Below are positions 1 through 9,212 of a DNA stretch of 34,297 bases, one piece after another. The position numbers were made by a program, and so were the translations under genes. Source of the stretch: Desulfuromonadales bacterium (GTDB taxonomy: Bacteria > Desulfobacterota > Desulfuromonadia > Desulfuromonadales > BM103). The DNA is taken from the NCBI GenBank assembly GCA_030630015.1, contig DAOVNV010000002.1:1-34297 (forward strand), in the 5' to 3' direction. Each line of letters begins with the position of its first letter. The stretch's first letter is position 1. The notes beneath the pieces were generated by a model. It was not told the DNA's origin, ran no database searches, and saw only the letters and a list, made by a program, of their open reading frames with translations.

Positions 1-477
1 CGCTTTGGTCCGACCCGCATCCCTTACCTGCGCCGCGACTTCGGCATCGTCTTCCAGGACTTCAAGCTGCTCAATCGCAGAACCGTCTTCGAGAACGTCG
101 CTTTCCCGCTGGAAGTGACGGGACGCAAGCGTTATGAAATCAGCAAAAAGGTGTATCAGACGCTGAAGCAGGTGGGTTTGCAGCACCGCCTGAACGACTA
201 TCCGCTGCAGCTTTCCGGCGGTGAGCAGCAACGGGTTGCCGTTGCCAGGGCCCTGGTCGTTGATCCCCTGATTTTGCTTGCGGATGAACCGACCGGCAAT
301 CTGGACCCGGATGTCACACTCGATATCATGGAACTTTTCAAGGATGCGAATGCCCGTGGCACTACGGTGGTCATGGCAACCCACGATCGCCACCTGATCA
401 GCCAGTTCCCGCGTCGGGTGCTGGTTCTTGAAGCCGGGCGACTGTTAACCGACGATGAAACCCACGATTCCTGGTAA
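1..477 (+). CDS. ftsE: Cell division ATP-binding protein FtsE (5' truncated by window edge)
   Basis: Frame 1 is open from base 1 (RFGPTRIPYLRRDFGIVFQDFKLL...); ABC signature LSGGEQQRVAVARAL, Walker B LLADEPTGNLD, followed directly by ftsX. Confidence 0.95.
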   Translation, partial: RFGPTRIPYLRRDFGIVFQDFKLLNRRTVFENVAFPLEVTGRKRYEISKKVYQTLKQVGLQHRLNDYPLQLSGGEQQRVAVARALVVDPLILLADEPTGNLDPDVTLDIMELFKDANARGTTVVMATHDRHLISQFPRRVLVLEAGRLLTDDETHDSW

Positions 478-492
478 GAGGCCAACTGCGGA

Positions 493-1398
493 ATGTTAGG
501 ACGACTCGGATACCACTTCAAAAGGGCAATGCGCAATATGCGCCAGAGCCCGGTGCTCAGCCTGGCTTCGATCGCAACCGTTGCCGTGTCCCTGGCATTG
601 CTTGCCTTTTTTGCGATTGCCGTGCTGAATGTGCAACAGCTGACCTCGACCTGGAGCGAGGAAATGGCCATTGTGGCTTATCTGGATGACCCTCCCGATG
701 CCAAAATTGTCAAGCAGTGGTTAGGTGACATTCGGGAGTATCCGGAGATTGCGAAAGCCGACTACATTACGCAGGAACAAGCTTTCGAAAGATTTCGGCG
801 GAGACTCGGCCCCGAGGCTGATCTGCTGGACGGTCTCGATGCAAACGTGCTGCCTGCATCGATTGAAATTCACCTTCAAGAAGACTTGCGTCAACGGGAA
901 ACAGTTGAGGCTGTTGTCGCAAGACTGCGCCAGGACACGCGCTTCAATGACCTGCAGTATGGCCAGGAGTGGCTGGAGAAATTTGAGGCGTTCCTGCTCC
1001 TGTTGCGTATTTCCGGTGCCGCACTGGGCAGCTTCCTGGTGTTTGCCGCGCTGGTTATTGTCGCCAATACCATCAAACTGACCCTCTACGTTCGTCAGGA
1101 CGAACTGGAGGCAATGGCCATGGTCGGCGGGACTCCACTGTTCATCAAGTTGCCCTACCTGGTTGAAGGCGCCCTGCAGGGGCTGTTCGGCGGCCTGGTT
1201 GCGCTTGGGGCGAGTTTCCTGGTTTTCAGGCTGCTGCTGATGGAAATCCTTGGACAGCTCCTCATGATTACTGGGGTCGACACGATTCATTTCCTGTCAC
1301 CTGTGTGGCAACTGCTGCTGGTTCTGGGTGGCAGTTTCATCGGCCTGCTGGGCAGTCTCTTTGCTCTGAGAAAGTTCGTGAGGGTCGGCCCGGCATGA
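493..1398 (+). CDS. ftsX: Cell division permease-like protein FtsX
   Basis: 301 aa; N-terminal TM, extracellular domain, C-terminal TMs (FTSX permease pattern); adjacent to ftsE. Confidence 0.93.
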   Translation: MLGRLGYHFKRAMRNMRQSPVLSLASIATVAVSLALLAFFAIAVLNVQQLTSTWSEEMAIVAYLDDPPDAKIVKQWLGDIREYPEIAKADYITQEQAFERFRRRLGPEADLLDGLDANVLPASIEIHLQEDLRQRETVEAVVARLRQDTRFNDLQYGQEWLEKFEAFLLLLRISGAALGSFLVFAALVIVANTIKLTLYVRQDELEAMAMVGGTPLFIKLPYLVEGALQGLFGGLVALGASFLVFRLLLMEILGQLLMITGVDTIHFLSPVWQLLLVLGGSFIGLLGSLFALRKFVRVGPA

Positions 1399-2564
1399 AG
1401 CGTTGGTTGGCAACCTGCCTGATGGCAGCATTTCTTCTGATTGGTTCGGCAGCCATCCGGCAGGCGGCGTGGGCTGACCAGGATGGTGACCTGGTGGCCA
1501 GCCAGGAGAAGCTTGCTGAGATTGAGAGGCAGATCGAAGCGGGTCTGCGTGACCTGCGCGATAAGCAGGCCAGGTCCAGCAGTCTTGCCGATGATCTGGC
1601 GCGGCTTGACGATGAGACCAGGCGGCTCGCCGCTGCCGTCAGGCGCAGCGGTAGAGAATTAAAAAAACTTGACGGACAGGTTGTGCAAGTCCGGAAGGAG
1701 CGGGAGACGTTACAGGCCTCTCTGCAGACCACCGGGGAGAAGGTACGCAGACGCCTGACCGTTCTCTACAAGAGCGGCGAAATTGGATTGGCCAGGGTGC
1801 TGCTCGGTGCGACGGTCACCCCTTACGAAATGGCTGAGAATCATGCTTTTCTGGCACGCCTGGTGCGTTATGATCGACAGTTGATCGAAGATTACAGGGG
1901 ACAGGCACAAAGGCTGGAAGAAAGACTGGTGCAGCTTCAGCAGTTGCGTGAAAAACAGGCTCGCCTGAATGAGAGGCGCAACCGACAGCAGGAGGCGCTC
2001 GGCAAAGCAGGCAAGACCAAGCGCAAACTACTTGTGGTGATACGCAAGGACGAGGCTCTATTGAGCGGTTATCTGGACGAATTGCGCGCCAAGGCAGCTC
2101 GACTCGGAGAACTGGTCAAAAAGCTTGAAACAGACCTTGTGCAATCCTATACTGAGTTTGCGACTTCGTTCAGTCAGCAGAAAGGCCGTCTTGCATGGCC
2201 GGTCTCCGGAAAGCTCCGGGTCGGCTTCGGGACGACTCGTAGCGCCGAACTGGGTACCTTGCTCGAGAGCAACGGGTTGGAGATCGTTGCTGAAGTCGGG
2301 TCGCCGGTCCAAGCCGTCTGGTCGGGCAAGGTCCTCTATGCCAGCCCGTTCCGTGGCTACGGCAAGCTGATGATTATCGATCACGGCGATAAATACTATT
2401 CACTCTACGCCCAGGTCGCGCGCTTTGCTAAACAGGCTGGCGAGCAGGTTTCACCGGGAGAAACGGTGGCTTACTCCGGTTTTGAGGGGCGTGATTACCT
2501 CTACTTCGAGGTCAGGCAAAGCGGCAAGCCGCTTGATCCTCTGCCGTGGCTGAAAAGGCGGTAG
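1395..2564 (+). CDS. envC: EnvC-like murein hydrolase activator: signal peptide, coiled coil, degenerate LytM/M23 domain
   Basis: ATG at 1395 overlaps the ftsX stop (ATGA); MKRWLATCLMAAFLLIGSAA signal, long coiled coil, C-terminal M23 fold lacking the catalytic His/Asp residues. The track start at 1305 is probably too far upstream. Confidence 0.88.
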   Translation: MKRWLATCLMAAFLLIGSAAIRQAAWADQDGDLVASQEKLAEIERQIEAGLRDLRDKQARSSSLADDLARLDDETRRLAAAVRRSGRELKKLDGQVVQVRKERETLQASLQTTGEKVRRRLTVLYKSGEIGLARVLLGATVTPYEMAENHAFLARLVRYDRQLIEDYRGQAQRLEERLVQLQQLREKQARLNERRNRQQEALGKAGKTKRKLLVVIRKDEALLSGYLDELRAKAARLGELVKKLETDLVQSYTEFATSFSQQKGRLAWPVSGKLRVGFGTTRSAELGTLLESNGLEIVAEVGSPVQAVWSGKVLYASPFRGYGKLMIIDHGDKYYSLYAQVARFAKQAGEQVSPGETVAYSGFEGRDYLYFEVRQSGKPLDPLPWLKRR

Positions 2565-2605
2565 ATCTGTTTCGATAATATTTCCCGTTGATGTCGGAGG
2601 TTTTA

Positions 2606-3916
2606 ATGTTCAGGGGTAAGCTTTCAATCTTTTTTCTTGTTCTGCTTGGTTGTCTGCTGTTCAGTTGGATGTCTTCAGGCCGGGTGGTGATCCCGGCCGC
2701 CGCCCAGGCGACGTCCAGCTATCAGGACCTGCAGCTTTTCACTGACGTACTGACGATCGTTAAACGCAGTTATGTGGAAGAAGTGTCGATCAAGGACCTG
2801 ATTTATGGTGCCATCGACGGCATGCTGCTGTCGCTCGATCCTCACTCAGGGTTCATGCCGCCTGAAATCTACCAGGAAATGAAACTGGACACACGCGGAC
2901 AGTTCGGAGGGTTGGGCATAGAAATCACCATGCGCGACGGACTTCTTACCGTGGTAGCGCCAATTGAGGACACCCCCGCCGCGCGTGCCGGGCTTAAAAC
3001 TGGTGACCAGATTATCAAAATTGAGGGACAGTTTACCAAGGACATGGAAATCATGGCGGCTGTGCGCCTGATGCGCGGCGAACCTGGGACCAGCATTACG
3101 ATCACCGTGCTACGCGAGGCCTTTGGCAAACCCAGGGATTTCACCCTGATCCGGGAGATTATCAAGGTCAAGAGCGTCAAGTCGAGTACTCTTGAAGAGG
3201 GTTATGGCTATATCCGTCTGGCCCAATTCCAGGAACGTTCCTCGCAAGACCTGGCCAAAGCCCTGACAACCCTTCATGAGGAGAACGAGGCCGGTCTGAA
3301 AGGCCTGGTGCTGGATTTGCGCAACAATCCTGGTGGCTTGCTTGATCAGGCCGTGGAGGTGGTAGACCTGTTCCTGCGTGAGGGTATGATCGTTTATACC
3401 AAGGGTCGTGAGGCTGATTCGCAGATGGAATTCACCGCGACTCAGGGAGGAACTGAGCCTGACTATCCCTTGGTCATATTGATCAACGGCGGCAGTGCCA
3501 GCGCGGCCGAAATTGTTTCTGGAGCCCTTCAGGACCATGGCCGTGCGGTCATCCTCGGCAGCCAGAGTTTCGGCAAGGGGTCGGTGCAAACCATTATTCC
3601 GCTGAGCGACGAATCCGGACTGCGTTTGACGACCGCTCGTTATTATACGCCAAGGGGAACATCGATTCAGGCCAAGGGGATCACTCCTGATATCGAAGTC
3701 CTCCTAGGAGAAGTGAAGGAACTCGAGGAAACGGGTCCCCTGCGGGAGAGTGACCTGAAGAATCATATTGAGATGGATGAAACTGCTCCAGATGACAGGT
3801 CGGAAATAGAGGCTTTGGTCGATGAGAAATTCAGGGACGATTATCAACTCATGCGAGCTCTGGATCTGCTCAAGGGCTGGCAGGTTTTTCAGTCGATGAA
3901 AAAAGATGCGGCCTGA
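2606..3916 (+). CDS. S41 family C-terminal processing peptidase with PDZ domain
   Basis: YGAIDGMLLSLDPHSGFMPPE, PDZ GLGIEI..GLKTGDQIIKIEG, catalytic region NGGSASAAEIVSGALQDHGRAVILGSQSFGKGSVQ; GGAGG at 2596-2600 favours ATG 2606 over the 2588 TTG. Confidence 0.93.
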   Translation: MFRGKLSIFFLVLLGCLLFSWMSSGRVVIPAAAQATSSYQDLQLFTDVLTIVKRSYVEEVSIKDLIYGAIDGMLLSLDPHSGFMPPEIYQEMKLDTRGQFGGLGIEITMRDGLLTVVAPIEDTPAARAGLKTGDQIIKIEGQFTKDMEIMAAVRLMRGEPGTSITITVLREAFGKPRDFTLIREIIKVKSVKSSTLEEGYGYIRLAQFQERSSQDLAKALTTLHEENEAGLKGLVLDLRNNPGGLLDQAVEVVDLFLREGMIVYTKGREADSQMEFTATQGGTEPDYPLVILINGGSASAAEIVSGALQDHGRAVILGSQSFGKGSVQTIIPLSDESGLRLTTARYYTPRGTSIQAKGITPDIEVLLGEVKELEETGPLRESDLKNHIEMDETAPDDRSEIEALVDEKFRDDYQLMRALDLLKGWQVFQSMKKDAA

Positions 3917-3924
3917 TCGGTTAG

Positions 3925-4085
3925 CAAGTTTGTACGTAATTATTCAGCATCTCAGCGAGGGCATGTGATCTACAGCCATTACCTGCGTCCAATGTTGTCA
4001 CTTAACTTCCCGCAGGCAACAGCTATAGCCCACATGCTGTGCGGTTAGTCAGACAGCTGAATAGTTACGTTTGTACAAGAACTTG
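3925..4085. repeat. 161-bp intergenic element bounded by long imperfect inverted repeats, with nested inner repeats
   Basis: Left arm 3925-3948 caagtttgtacgtaattattcagc; right arm 4056-4085 gctgaatagttacgtttgtacaagaacttg; inner gcatgtg (3961-3967)/cacatgc (4031-4037) and cctgcg (3982-3987)/cgcagg (4011-4016). Confidence 0.65.
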
Positions 4086-4126
4086 AGAGCTATTATTGCC
4101 AGCTCTGCGTCGCCGGATAGATATAT

Positions 4127-5272
4127 ATGGGAAAAAAACGTTCGAGTCGTCGTCGCAAATCGATCCCCTGGTATAAGCTGACCCGTACCTGGCTGGTGTT
4201 GCTCTGCCTGGTCGGCGGTCTGGTCTTTGGCTTGGTCTGGATGGCAGGGCAGGGCGATGCCCCGCCGCCCCGCAAGGTTCCGCCGCAGACTCAGCCCGGT
4301 CCGCCCGTGCCCGACCTGACAGATGTCATCAGGTCAGAGACGGAAGCTTTTCTCGCTTCCACCGATTTTCGCAAATCGATGGTCAAGCGTGACCTGACGA
4401 CTACGCCACTTCGCTATACTGTCGATGGTGAGCCGCCCTCGACGGCTTTGCTCAACGGTCTGCAGACACGTTTGAGAAATCACTCGTCGCGCCTTTCTGC
4501 CAGGATGACGGCCGATGATGTGCTGGTTGTTGCCGAGGCCGGCAAAGAACGTGTCCTGGTTTTTTTCGTCCCTCCACTGGCGCCGATACCGCAGGGGCCG
4601 CGAGTAGCAATCATTATGGATGACCTCGGGCGGGGAACCTATCCGGCCGAGGTGTTGCTCGGTATTGAACAGCCCGTGACCTTTTCGATCCTCCCCGGCG
4701 AAAGTGATGCCCGCAGAGTGGCGCAAATGGCACATGCTGCGAATCGGGAGATTCTGTTGCATGTACCTATGGAGCCTCAGGGCTATCCGGCTGTAAACCC
4801 GGGTGAGGATGCCCTGTTCGTCCGCTACTCCGAACAGGAGATTGCCAAGCGGTTTGTCGATCTCCTGGCCAAGGTCCCCTATGCCGTGGGGACCAACAAC
4901 CATATGGGCTCACGTTTTACCGAAGATCGTCGGGGGATGACAACGGTAATGAGTGTGTTGCGAGAACGGGGGCTGTTTTTTGTCGACAGCCTGACGACCG
5001 GCAGATCAGTGGCTGTCGCTGTGGCCCTGGATAACGGGGTGCCGGTCTTGCAGCGGGACGTTTTTCTGGATAACGTTGCCGATGTCGAGCTGATTACCGT
5101 CGAACTGCAACGTCTGGCCAGAAAAGCCGTTCAGAATGGTCAGGCGATAGGGATCTGCCATCCTTATCCGGAAACCCTGCAGGCATTGCAGCGCGAGTTG
5201 CCCAAACTGGCCGAACAAGGTGTTCAGATTGTGCCAGTGGCAAGTCTGCTGCAAGGGCGGCGCAGGGGGTAG
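4127..5272 (+). CDS. Divergent polysaccharide deacetylase family protein (YibQ-like)
   Basis: N-terminal TM; RVAIIMDDLGRGTYPAEVLLGIEQPVTFSILP...EILLHVPMEPQGYP...NNHMGSRFTEDRRGM typical of the family; downstream of envC as yibQ is in E. coli. Confidence 0.9.
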   Translation: MGKKRSSRRRKSIPWYKLTRTWLVLLCLVGGLVFGLVWMAGQGDAPPPRKVPPQTQPGPPVPDLTDVIRSETEAFLASTDFRKSMVKRDLTTTPLRYTVDGEPPSTALLNGLQTRLRNHSSRLSARMTADDVLVVAEAGKERVLVFFVPPLAPIPQGPRVAIIMDDLGRGTYPAEVLLGIEQPVTFSILPGESDARRVAQMAHAANREILLHVPMEPQGYPAVNPGEDALFVRYSEQEIAKRFVDLLAKVPYAVGTNNHMGSRFTEDRRGMTTVMSVLRERGLFFVDSLTTGRSVAVAVALDNGVPVLQRDVFLDNVADVELITVELQRLARKAVQNGQAIGICHPYPETLQALQRELPKLAEQGVQIVPVASLLQGRRRG

Positions 5273-5295
5273 TTGTTAGGTCCTAATTTGGCAGG

Positions 5296-6696
5296 TCAGG
5301 GCAGCTGAGTGCTGATGCGGGCCATGGCGGTGGTGAACTGATCATAGCTCTGATCGTAGAGGATCTCTTCCGGAAGGTCCGTGCTGACTTTGCGGAGGAT
5401 GAGGAAAGTATCGCCGAGACGTCCCTCGGCATCGAACAAAGTGCGCTCCAGAAGAGGAAAGAGGTCGGAGCGTTCCTTGCTCAGCAGGCGTTTCTCGAAC
5501 TCCTGGAGTTCGATCACCTTGTGTGAGACTTCGAGGCCTGTTTCATCGAACCTGTAAAAAGACAGCTGCTGCTGGTAAAAGTTGCGGGTGTGTGGAGCGC
5601 GGTGCAGAATGAAGTAGGATCGCTGAGCGGTTTCCCTGAACAGGTCCCAGGTCGGGTCATTCGGTTCGATAGTGCGCCGTGCGCCGTAGAAATAGCGGAA
5701 CACAAGTTTCGTGAAACACTCTTCCTCGAGAAAACCGAGGATTTTTTTGTCTGAACTTTGTGCAAAGTATCCGGCGGGATCAATGTGGTTTTCATGGACG
5801 AGGCTGCGGCCGCATACCAGGCAGTTCGGGTGGATCTGTAGACGGCGATCTGCGTAGGCTGATTGACGCTGTTCAAATGCCTGAAATTCGTTCTGCTGGA
5901 ATTCATCGAGTCGCCGCTGTTGGTTGTCCAGCATACCGAGGTACAACTGACGCGCCACATGTGCCAGTTGCACATGGACATCCGTGTGCCGGCCGTGAGT
6001 CAGGACCGGATAGATTTTCCCTTCCGGGTTAGTATTGAGCGATTCGACTTTGGGACTTTTCGCAATATATCCTTCCATGCAGCGGTAGCCGCGGTTGATG
6101 GCGTAGGCTTTGAGCAACTGGTAGGGGTCGCGAAACGGCCCGTCGTAATGAATGCGCCCGTCCACCAGGCAGGGAAGGATGCGCAACGGTCTGCGTGACA
6201 GGCCGTTGCTGTCGAAGAAATCGTAGATGTGGCGGCAATTTGCCAGGGAGGGTGCGTCCTTGACAGGGATGACGACCCGGTCGGCTGCAAACAAGGCATT
6301 CTGGGTAAAAATATCCAGGTCGGGCCGGGTGTCGATGATAACGATTCCGCCGAGTCGGGACTGGCCGAGAGCCTTGGCCAACAGGGCCGGGTTGTCAAGC
6401 TCTCTGCGCAGTTTATGCAAGTCACCGCTTGAAGCGATAAACTGCACGCCGTATTCGCCAGTTTCGACCAGGTTGTCAGCAACGGCTCCGCCGAACAGGT
6501 TGGCGACATTGCCGGACCCGCCCGACCCGTTAATGCGGAACATCTGGTCGACGGAAAAATGGTTGTCGAAGCTGAACAGGGTAACCGGCAAGTCCTCGTG
6601 AAGGGCTTTCAGGTAGATGGCAAGGTTGGTTGCCAGGGTCGTTTTGCCGACCCCGCCCTTGTCGCTGGAGATGGTGATGACATATGGTGCGGACAT
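5296..6696 (-). CDS. ParA/MinD-like ATPase with an additional ~200-aa C-terminal region of unknown function
   Basis: Deviant Walker A SSDKGGVGKTTLATNLA, VIIDTRPDLD; the C-terminal half (from about NCLVCGRSLVHENH) is not recognised. Confidence 0.85.
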   Translation of the reverse strand: MSAPYVITISSDKGGVGKTTLATNLAIYLKALHEDLPVTLFSFDNHFSVDQMFRINGSGGSGNVANLFGGAVADNLVETGEYGVQFIASSGDLHKLRRELDNPALLAKALGQSRLGGIVIIDTRPDLDIFTQNALFAADRVVIPVKDAPSLANCRHIYDFFDSNGLSRRPLRILPCLVDGRIHYDGPFRDPYQLLKAYAINRGYRCMEGYIAKSPKVESLNTNPEGKIYPVLTHGRHTDVHVQLAHVARQLYLGMLDNQQRRLDEFQQNEFQAFEQRQSAYADRRLQIHPNCLVCGRSLVHENHIDPAGYFAQSSDKKILGFLEEECFTKLVFRYFYGARRTIEPNDPTWDLFRETAQRSYFILHRAPHTRNFYQQQLSFYRFDETGLEVSHKVIELQEFEKRLLSKERSDLFPLLERTLFDAEGRLGDTFLILRKVSTDLPEEILYDQSYDQFTTAMARISTQLP

Positions 6697-6724
6697 AATC
6701 GTGTCTCGATGCTATAATCCAAAA

Positions 6725-6768
6725 TGAAACAGTTTCAGATATATAGTGTGCGTTGCTCGAAATGTCAA
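6725..6768 (-). promoter_or_regulatory. Sigma70-like promoter for the ParA-like gene with a palindromic operator at the predicted start site
   Basis: Minus strand TTGACA (6763-6768), 17-nt spacer, TATATA (6740-6745); immediately downstream perfect palindrome TGAAAC-A-GTTTCA (6725-6737). Confidence 0.6.
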
Positions 6769-6826
6769 ATGAAAACCCCAAGATGTAGGGGTTTGTTGGT
6801 TTTCTAAGACTCAACAGGTTCATGCT

Positions 6827-8035
6827 ATGCAGCCAATGAATGAAGTTTCCCGGAAATTGACGGTCAGCGGTCTTGTGGCACTGCTGCAGGACGTTGTCGA
6901 AAGCAACTTTGTCGATGTCGAGGTGGAAGGTGAAGTCTCGAATTTTTCGTCGCCGGCTTCCGGACATTGGTATTTCAGCCTCAAGGACGAGCGATCACAG
7001 TTGCGTGCGGTCATGTTTCGTGGTCGCAATCGGCATGTTGATGTGCGTCCGAAGGATGGGCTTCAGATCCTGTGCAAGGGTAGCCTGGGCGTCTATTTGG
7101 CGCGGGGTGAGGTGCAACTGATCGTAGAGCGTCTGACGACAAGCGGCATCGGCGACTTGCAGAAGGCTTACGAGGATCTGAAGCACAAATTGTCCGCTGA
7201 GGGATTGTTTGCAGTCGAGCGCAAGCGGCCTCTTCCTGCATTTCCGACGTCCATTGGTATTGTGACTTCGGCAACCGGCGCGGCCATCCACGACATCATG
7301 AACGTGATACGCCGGCGAGCACCGGGGCTGCATATCCTGTTGCGTCCGGTCAGGGTACAGGGGGAAGGTGCCGCCGCCGAAATCGCGGCGGCAATCGAAG
7401 ATTTTAATCAGTTTACCGGACCGGACGTGCTGATTGTCGGCCGCGGCGGTGGCTCGCTGGAAGACTTGTGGGCTTTCAACGAAGAGGTTGTCGCCCGGGC
7501 CATAGCGGCTTCACAGGTGCCGGTTATTTCTGCGGTCGGCCATGAGGTCGATGTCACCATTTCCGATCTGGTTGCAGACGTTCGGGCTGCGACTCCCAGT
7601 GTGGCTGCCGAGATGGTCGCCAAGAGCCGTCTTGAGCTCGAAGCACATCTTGATCACCTGGCCATGCGTCTGCAGTCGCAACTGATGCAGCGGATTACTT
7701 TGGTTCGGCAACAGCTTGATAGCCTGCAAGGCCGACTCAGGTTTTCGGTTCGTGACTGGTCTTTCCAGAAAGAGGCCCTCGAAAACCTTTCCCACCAGTT
7801 GCAGAGGGCGATGCAGGGCGAACTGCGTCGTCATGCGGATCAGCTTGGTCAATATGCGGGTCGTTTGCAGGCGCTTTCTCCACTGAATCAGCTCGAGCGT
7901 GGCTATGTGATTGCCAGCCGTACCCGGGATGCGGCTGGGTTATCCCACGCCGAAGGGCTTGCCCTCGGCGAGGACTTGTGGCTGCGTTTTGTCGATGGAC
8001 GGGTGCGTACAAAAGTGGTGGAGGTCGAATCGTGA
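6827..8035 (+). CDS. xseA: Exodeoxyribonuclease VII large subunit
   Basis: 402 aa; VSGLVALLQDVVESNFVDVEVEGEVSNFSSPASGHWYFSLKD, GRGGGSLEDLWAFNEE. Confidence 0.97.
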   Translation: MQPMNEVSRKLTVSGLVALLQDVVESNFVDVEVEGEVSNFSSPASGHWYFSLKDERSQLRAVMFRGRNRHVDVRPKDGLQILCKGSLGVYLARGEVQLIVERLTTSGIGDLQKAYEDLKHKLSAEGLFAVERKRPLPAFPTSIGIVTSATGAAIHDIMNVIRRRAPGLHILLRPVRVQGEGAAAEIAAAIEDFNQFTGPDVLIVGRGGGSLEDLWAFNEEVVARAIAASQVPVISAVGHEVDVTISDLVADVRAATPSVAAEMVAKSRLELEAHLDHLAMRLQSQLMQRITLVRQQLDSLQGRLRFSVRDWSFQKEALENLSHQLQRAMQGELRRHADQLGQYAGRLQALSPLNQLERGYVIASRTRDAAGLSHAEGLALGEDLWLRFVDGRVRTKVVEVES

Positions 8036-8895
8036 AATTGTGTCGCGGTTTGATCGCCGCTTTGCTGTTTTTTCTGACCCAGGCATCCTGTTTTGCCGGA
8101 GAGTTGCTGCTTGCCCCCCAGGAAGTCATCAATGGCGGTGTTGCGGTTCTGCATTGGGTTGGGGCGTCGCCAGACTTTGCCGTGGTTCGTTTCGCCGATA
8201 AGGTGATTTACCTGTATCCGGACCGGGATGGTGCTGTCGCACTCCTGCCGGTGCCGCTTGATATGCCGCCCGGGAACTATCCTCTGCTGGCTGCCGTGGC
8301 CGACAAGCAGGGAGAAACAACGGCTGTCGAACTCGAGTTGCAGGTCCGGTATATGGAACGACCGCAGGAAAGCCTCACCTTGCCGGTGGAGATGGTTTCG
8401 CCCCGCGATCCCGAGGTCCTCTCCCGCATTGAGCGGGAAAGTCGTTTACTCAACCAGCTGTTTTCCGGTCAAAGTGAACGTCTTTGGGACACCTTCGTGA
8501 GACCTGTCGATGAGCCGATCAGCAGTGTTTTTGGCAAGCGACGGCTGCTGAATGGTCAGCCCCGGGCCCCGCATGGTGGCACCGATTTCCGCAGCCCTGC
8601 TGGAACCCACGTACGCGCCATGAGTTCGGGCCGTGTGGTGCTGTGCCGTGACCTCTTCTATGCGGGGAAAACGGTCGTTCTGGATCATGGCGAGGGACTT
8701 TTCTCTCTTTACGCCCATCTTTCCTCCTATACCGTTCGCGAGAGTCAATCTCTGTCGGTTGGTGATGTCGTCGGAAAGGTAGGCAGCACCGGGCGGTCGA
8801 CCGGGCCTCATCTGCATCTCACCGTGCGCCTGCTCGGCGAGCGGATCGACCCGATTGATTTCCTGGAAACATTATCCTGGAAGCAAGACTCTTGA
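8032..8895 (+). CDS. M23 family metallopeptidase with intact catalytic motifs and signal peptide
   Basis: GTG 8032 overlaps the xseA stop (GTGA); PHGGTDFRSPAGTHVRA, FSLYAHLS, GPHLHLTVR. Confidence 0.9.
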   Translation: MKLCRGLIAALLFFLTQASCFAGELLLAPQEVINGGVAVLHWVGASPDFAVVRFADKVIYLYPDRDGAVALLPVPLDMPPGNYPLLAAVADKQGETTAVELELQVRYMERPQESLTLPVEMVSPRDPEVLSRIERESRLLNQLFSGQSERLWDTFVRPVDEPISSVFGKRRLLNGQPRAPHGGTDFRSPAGTHVRAMSSGRVVLCRDLFYAGKTVVLDHGEGLFSLYAHLSSYTVRESQSLSVGDVVGKVGSTGRSTGPHLHLTVRLLGERIDPIDFLETLSWKQDS

Positions 8896-8963
8896 CACTA
8901 TTGTGCGAGCGTGGTGAGATAACAAGTTATAGTGTGGTATTGAAGCGTGTGAAAGGATGCTGA

Positions 8964-9206
8964 ATGAGCGAACAACCGACTTTCGAACAAGCTCTCAAAC
9001 AGTTGGAAGATGCCGTTGCACGGCTGGAACAGGGTTCGCTGCCGCTTGATGAGGCCCTGACCAGTTTCGAAGCTGGTGTGCAGAGTGCAAATCAGTGCCG
9101 TAAAATGCTTCAGCAGGTTGAGACACAGGTCGAAGTTCTGGTCAAACAGACTGAGGGAGGCTTTGCAACAGAAGCTTTTCCTGAAGATGACAGTTCGGAA
9201 GATTAA
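8964..9206 (+). CDS. xseB: Exodeoxyribonuclease VII small subunit
   Basis: 80 aa; FEQALKQLEDAVARLEQGSLPLDEALTSFEAGV. Confidence 0.96.
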   Translation: MSEQPTFEQALKQLEDAVARLEQGSLPLDEALTSFEAGVQSANQCRKMLQQVETQVEVLVKQTEGGFATEAFPEDDSSED

Positions 9207-9212
9207 GTACCC

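Noticed and set aside
721-1290. 189-aa minus-strand ORF within ftsX
   Set aside because: Antisense to a confident ftsX, no family resemblance.
4334-4903. 189-aa minus-strand ORF within the deacetylase gene
   Set aside because: Antisense to a confident CDS and low-complexity-like translation.
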